Of a stretch of 8,115 nucleotides of DNA, positions 6,501 to 8,115 are shown one piece after another; positions within the stretch are counted from its first letter, which is position 1; every line of letters begins with the position of its first letter. Origin of the DNA: Chloroflexota bacterium (GTDB lineage Bacteria; Chloroflexota; UBA5177; JANWHV01); assembly GCA_025450375.1 (NCBI GenBank), contig JANWHO010000124.1:1-8115 (forward strand). The letters run 5' to 3'. Both the position numbers and the translations under genes were made by a program. The notes under the pieces were generated by a model. The model was not told the DNA's origin. It saw only the letters and a list, made by a program, of their open reading frames with translations, and did not search any database.

Positions 6501-6974
6501 GAGCGTCGTTGCTCCCTGAGCGATGGTTACTGGCTCGTTCGCCGTGAAACCAGAGCCGTCGACCCGAATTTGGGCCCCGGGCGCGCCGCTGGCGGGCACG
6601 AGCAAGACCGTGGCCGTTGGGGTGAGGACTTGCAAGGCGGCCGCGGCCAGGAGGGTTCCACCGGTGGTGCTGGCGGTAACCGAATGATTCCCAATGGTGG
6701 TGCCGGCGGGAACCGTGTAAGTAATCGGTCCGAAGCCGCCCGCGCTATTGGTCGCGACGGTCGAGGAAAGAGTGGTTGAATCCAACTTGGTTACCAAGGT
6801 CGTGCTTGCCGCGAAGCCACTCCCGCTTAGGGTGAACGTGCCGCCCGCGGCTACCGCGGTCGGGCTTACGGACAGCGTTGGGGTTGGGGCGGCATGGGCG
6901 CCGCCCATGGCCAACGAGGGCAAGAAGAGCCCGATGGCCAGAAGCGGAAGCAGGATAAGTCTGATCAATCGCAT
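3537..6974 (-). CDS. Large secreted protein with eight Ig-like modules and four C-terminal WYFAEG-type repeats
   Basis: This 1145-residue protein begins with a clear Sec signal peptide: Arg2 and Arg5, a hydrophobic core LILLPLLAIGLFLPSLA, and a likely cut after AHA (28/29). Eight beta-sandwich-like modules of about 80-87 residues follow (32-117, 121-204, 206-286, 292-375, 377-458, 460-544, 547-629, 634-716). Most carry an S/T-G-x-x-F-x-x-x-E-x-V/I core such as GSGFTANEPVTI, as in IPT/TIG and related Ig-like folds. Residues 731-1141 hold four repeats of about 100 residues, each opening with a W/L-Y-F-A-x-G-like strand and closing with a LPIxAxR-like strand. I see no LPXTG motif, transmembrane tail, S-layer homology domain or catalytic motif, so it is probably an extracellular or wall-associated structural or adhesive protein. 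Thr, Ser, Ala and Gly dominate and cysteine is absent. GGAGG 9 nt before the ATG sets the start. Partners and ligand are unknown. Confidence 0.85.
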   Translation of the reverse strand: MRLIRLILLPLLAIGLFLPSLAMGGAHAAPTPTLSVSPTAVAAGGTFTLSGSGFAASTTLVTKLDSTTLSSTVATNSAGGFGPITYTVPAGTTIGNHSVTASTTGGTLLAAAALQVLTPTATVLLVPASGAPGAQIRVDGSGFTANEPVTIAQGATTLATATANGQGQISTSVTLPARLSPGALTLTVTGSTSKISGSATYTVNAPTLSLSATSGAVGSALTATGHNFAAGETVHISFNGTAVAQATADGSGAFSSSFSVPAGVSGAVTVTATGATSSIAVNSSFTRIGAPAALTLSPATGAPGMRVVAGGSGFTPNEPVTISLGTAALVTTTANSQGQISANLTLPQRLSPGTITLVATGSTSRMTGSAAYVVTAPTLTLSATTGQAGSSLTAVGHDFAAGEVVRVSFNGVVVAQATADSSGTFSAPFSVPAGASGSVPVTATGVSSLITASAAFTRTGVTVTANVTSIAAGSTLTLTGKGFVAGEAIQISIPGHALLDVRATAQGTFSTPLTLSASQPAGALPITASGLTSHLSGVVTVTVTAAAKITLSTGSIAAGGAFTVTGSGFGANEAVTLSVANALAKQVTANSQGSFTASITLGKTDTAATVQVVATGLQTHRVATAALTILGNPAHLTLSASTIDAGGNFTVTGSGFGANEVVTLSVANAVAKQVTANAQGSFTASILVGKTDTAATVQVVAAGQTTHRVATAALTIMAPVAAAPLSTGATTWYFAAGQTTGGTAESIAVLNSNKSAVQGTLTLYYGVGQTRVIPFSLAAQARGTYDIGRLAGAIPHVAVMVHANLPIAAARISNRGGNNQMGSAGTSTLSRTWNMAEGYTGLSFTETLFLLNPGSAPARVHVSWPLGNGKAPVQYDLTIPGRTQVVVPVNSYVKHASHATMITSDQPIAAARRIIFGTQQQGATLKPGTTQSATTLYFAEGSTANGFEEYLTIFNPDRARAAVVTAQFHDQLGHLLGTRSITVDPMSRGTIKVNTVARASSIASVLHSTLPIVAERALYFGAPNGNSAGGTVVFGRSTPAIGWIFATGNTSPGQAEFDLLYNPNSRANDILITYHTASGQLEQASFNVPANARVTVDLNRSVSGLPRGVHGVEIRSLSGLPFLAEQAIYNQNLTRGYALAGAPAS
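3552..4784 (-). repeat. Four tandem ~100-residue WYFAEG-type repeats within the secreted protein
   Basis: Repeat starts are at about residues 731 (TWYFAAGQT), 832 (TWNMAEGYT), 935 (TLYFAEGST) and 1042 (GWIFATGNT). Each then has an N/NP turn near position 20, a V-x-V-x-Y/F strand, and an end such as LPIAAARISN, QPIAAARRIIF, LPIVAERALYF or LPFLAEQAIYN. Similar repeats occur in secreted proteins of Chloroflexota and Actinomycetota. I cannot name a firm Pfam family from memory. Confidence 0.7.
4812..5333 (-). repeat. 261-bp tandem duplication inside the secreted-protein gene (two copies)
   Basis: The units at 5073-5333 and 4812-5072 encode residues 548-634 and 635-721. They are about 80% identical in protein by eye and share long identical DNA blocks, for example the stretches starting at 4872 and 5133, exactly 261 bp (87 codons) apart. 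This is the most recent-looking duplication in the gene. Confidence 0.85.
5586..6611 (-). repeat. 513-bp duplication of an Ig-module pair (two copies)
   Basis: Residues 122-292 and 293-463 are a two-module unit repeated in tandem at a period of 171 codons. The first modules of the pairs share SGAPG/TGAPG, NEPVTI, QGQIS and LSPG. The second modules share HNFAAGE/HDFAAGE, AQATAD and FSVPAG. Similarity is around 60% by eye, lower than in the 261-bp pair, so this duplication appears older. Confidence 0.8.
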
Positions 6975-6983
6975 GTGTAGCTA

Positions 6984-6988
6984 CCTCC
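6984..6988 (-). promoter_or_regulatory. Ribosome binding site of the secreted-protein gene
   Basis: GGAGG on the minus strand, 9 nt before the ATG at 6974. It confirms that the signal peptide begins at MRLIRL. Confidence 0.65.
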
Positions 6989-7169
6989 ATGACAATGGTT
7001 GCATGCGTATAGAGGGCCACCGCTGACGCGGGGCTCTGGTGAATGGAAGCGACGGCGCCCGGCCGGCTGGCGCCGCGCATTCGGACGGCGTACCGCGCGT
7101 GGCGCGGATCTCTTCGTCCGTATTTCCAGCCTACTGGGCAAACCTGAAATGAATATGAGGAATTCGGCA

Positions 7170-7207
7170 CCGGGACTGGGAGTGCTGATCGCTCCTACCA
7201 GCCCCGG
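7170..7207 (-). repeat. Structured inverted repeat in the leader region
   Basis: On the minus strand CCGGGGCTGG and CCAGTCCCGG pair over 10 bp with one G-U. On the plus strand the same position is an A/C mismatch, so the element folds better as minus-strand RNA. The loop is 18 nt and no T-run follows. It lies between the oxidoreductase terminator and the secreted-protein gene. Confidence 0.45.
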
Positions 7208-7223
7208 AGCGGAGCGCGGACAC

Positions 7224-7267
7224 GGCAAGGAGGCCACCGATGTACACGACGCGGTGGCCTCCTTGCC
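7224..7267 (-). terminator. Hairpin terminator of the NAD(P)-binding oxidoreductase gene
   Basis: GGCAAGGAGGCCACCG and CGGTGGCCTCCTTGCC form a perfect 16-bp stem around a 12-nt loop. It begins 19 nt past the stop codon of the gene ending at 7287. The minus strand lacks a T-tract after the stem, so termination may be inefficient or factor-assisted, but length and position make a transcript-end role likely. Confidence 0.65.
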
Positions 7268-7286
7268 GGTGTGAGTTCGCGTTTGT

Positions 7287-7997
7287 TTAGTAGGCGACGC
7301 CGATCGCGGCGTGGATCGCGGCGGGGTCGTCCAGCATCTTGAGCATGGCGCCGGCCAGATCGGCTCGGGCGATGGTCGTGCCGCCCCGTACGTTGCCATT
7401 CATGGCGGTGCGGTACCGGCCGGTGGCCGGCTTATTGGTGAGCCGCGGTGGGCGGACGATAGTCCAGTCCAGGCCGCTGGTCCGGATCTCCGCCTCCATT
7501 CTGGCCATGTCGGCGTAGACCTCCTTAATAATGGTCCACAGCACCTTGCCAAGCAGCCGGTTGCGTAGCGTATCACCCCCGCCCGGTCCGAGCGGCGCCG
7601 CGGTGACCGCGATCAGCCGCCTGGCGCCGGCGGCGCGCATGGCCTGGATGATGTTTCGCATCCCCTCCGAATAGAGGGTGGTAGGCTTCCGATAGGCTGA
7701 GGTGACGCCGAGGGACGACAGGACGGCGTCACAACCGGAGATGGCCTGCATGAGGGTGGTTGGGTCCATCACGTCCCCTCGCATCACGGTGAGCCGTTCA
7801 TGCTGGATGTCGACGCGAGCGGGATCGCGGGCCAGGGCCGTTACCGCGTGGCCGGCGGCAAGCGCCTGCAGCACGGCCTGCTTGCCGGAGCCGCGAGTGG
7901 CGCCGATCACCAGAAGCTTCATTTTCCTGGTAACTGTCTCCGCCACGCGCCCATTCACGGGCACGGAGCTTGTCGGTATCGTCGTGGATTGTGCCAT
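7287..7997 (-). CDS. NAD(P)-binding oxidoreductase, atypical SDR (NmrA/BVR-B-like)
   Basis: This 236-residue, single-domain Rossmann protein has MKLLVIGATRGSGKQ at 26-40, the second-strand end ALARDPAR (55-61), MRGDVMDP (72-79), the fourth strand CDAVLSSLG (89-97), ARRLIAVTAA (125-134) and DWTIVRPPRLT (177-187). This order is typical of NmrA-like or biliverdin-reductase-B-like atypical short-chain dehydrogenases, which bind NAD(P)H and act in the cytoplasm as reductases or redox sensors. The substrate is unknown. The nucleotide loop is GxxxGxG (Gly32, Gly36, Gly38) rather than the GxxGxxG usual in this subfamily, with Arg35 where Gly is expected. The ATG at 7997 has a GAGGAAAG ribosome site and gives a 25-residue polar N-terminal extension. 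The ATG at 7922, at residue 26, is where most relatives start, but its AGGA is only 3 nt away. The start is therefore uncertain. Confidence 0.85.
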   Translation of the reverse strand: MAQSTTIPTSSVPVNGRVAETVTRKMKLLVIGATRGSGKQAVLQALAAGHAVTALARDPARVDIQHERLTVMRGDVMDPTTLMQAISGCDAVLSSLGVTSAYRKPTTLYSEGMRNIIQAMRAAGARRLIAVTAAPLGPGGGDTLRNRLLGKVLWTIIKEVYADMARMEAEIRTSGLDWTIVRPPRLTNKPATGRYRTAMNGNVRGGTTIARADLAGAMLKMLDDPAAIHAAIGVAY

Positions 7998-8009
7998 TGT
8001 TCTTTCCTC

Positions 8010-8038
8010 GTTCTAGTTCGCTAAGCTCGTGTCGTCAA
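8010..8038 (-). promoter_or_regulatory. Putative sigma70-type promoter of the oxidoreductase gene
   Basis: On the minus strand TTGACG (8033-8038) and TAGAAC (8010-8015) are 17 bp apart, matching consensus at five and four of six positions. Transcription would start near 8003, only about 6 nt before the ATG at 7997 and past the GAGG site. The promoter and the ribosome site therefore compete for the same bases, which lowers confidence in one of them. Confidence 0.35.
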
Positions 8039-8080
8039 CGTTCACACTGGGATTCGGAACGCCTTATCAGGGGAAGATTA

Positions 8081-8098
8081 GGGCGCCCGAGGGCGCCC
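8081..8098. terminator. G+C hairpin near the right edge, possible terminator of a gene outside the window
   Basis: GGGCGCC-CGAG-GGCGCCC is a perfect 7-bp stem with a 4-nt loop. On the minus strand it is followed by TAATCTTCCCC, so it may end a minus-strand gene beyond the window. The T-content is modest and the strand is not certain. Confidence 0.4.
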
Positions 8099-8115
8099 AA
8101 TGCTCCAGCTAGGCC

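Larger units (their letters stand above)
6975..7286. other. Gene-free stretch upstream of the secreted-protein gene, rich in hairpins
   Basis: No convincing reading frame covers this 312-bp interval. It holds the terminator of the oxidoreductase gene (7224-7267), a 10-bp stem at 7170-7207, a GGCGCC-based hairpin (7053-7075) and the GGAGG ribosome site at 6984-6988. The promoter of the large gene should lie here, but I could not pick a convincing -10/-35 pair. TATACG on the minus strand near 7010 is a weak -10 candidate without a matching -35. Confidence 0.6.

Noticed and set aside
4812..6611. Possible CRISPR or mobile-element repeats in the large gene
   Set aside because: The repeats are in frame, at 87 and 171 codons, with no spacers, terminal inverted repeats or transposase. 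They are protein-module duplications.
6999..7274. Plus-strand frame of 91 codons in the gene-free stretch
   Set aside because: It is Arg/Gly/Ala-rich, has no ribosome site or recognisable motif, and its end runs through the oxidoreductase terminator hairpin.

Overview
This 8.1-kb window is G+C-rich bacterial chromosome with six complete protein genes and one gene cut by the left edge. Two Uma2-type nucleases, a large secreted protein with Ig-like and WYFAEG-type repeats, and dense coding at high G+C suggest Chloroflexota (Thermomicrobia-like lineages) or a similar high-G+C group. That placement is inference: there is no rRNA or marker gene here. I see no tRNA, rRNA, CRISPR array, insertion sequence or phage gene.

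Layout from left to right. A partial Uma2-family nuclease gene (1-564, minus) leaves the window. Upstream of it on the same strand are cutC (647-1387) and a YgeA-like aspartate/glutamate racemase (1500-2201). The racemase is divergent, across 54 bp that contain a perfect 6-bp inverted repeat, from a hotdog-fold acyl-CoA thioesterase (2256-2771), the only plus-strand gene. The thioesterase converges on a second, distantly related Uma2 gene (2792-3409, minus). That gene has a good promoter placed so that its mRNA may be leaderless. Just upstream is a strong C(UUCG)G-loop terminator for the next gene, a 1145-residue secreted repeat protein (3537-6974, minus). After a gene-free 312-bp stretch rich in hairpins comes an NmrA/BVR-B-like NAD(P)-binding oxidoreductase (7287-7997, minus), with its own terminator and promoter. 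A final G+C hairpin lies near the right edge.

The genes do not form one pathway. Terminators and promoters divide them into mostly single-gene units: small-molecule metabolism (racemase, thioesterase, oxidoreductase), a CutC protein of uncertain role, two Uma2 proteins of the kind scattered in many copies through such genomes, and one exported surface or extracellular protein. The most notable item is that secreted protein. It has a signal peptide, eight Ig-like modules that show two levels of internal duplication (513 bp and 261 bp), and four C-terminal repeats of about 100 residues, with no visible anchor. I did not find a convincing new multi-gene system.
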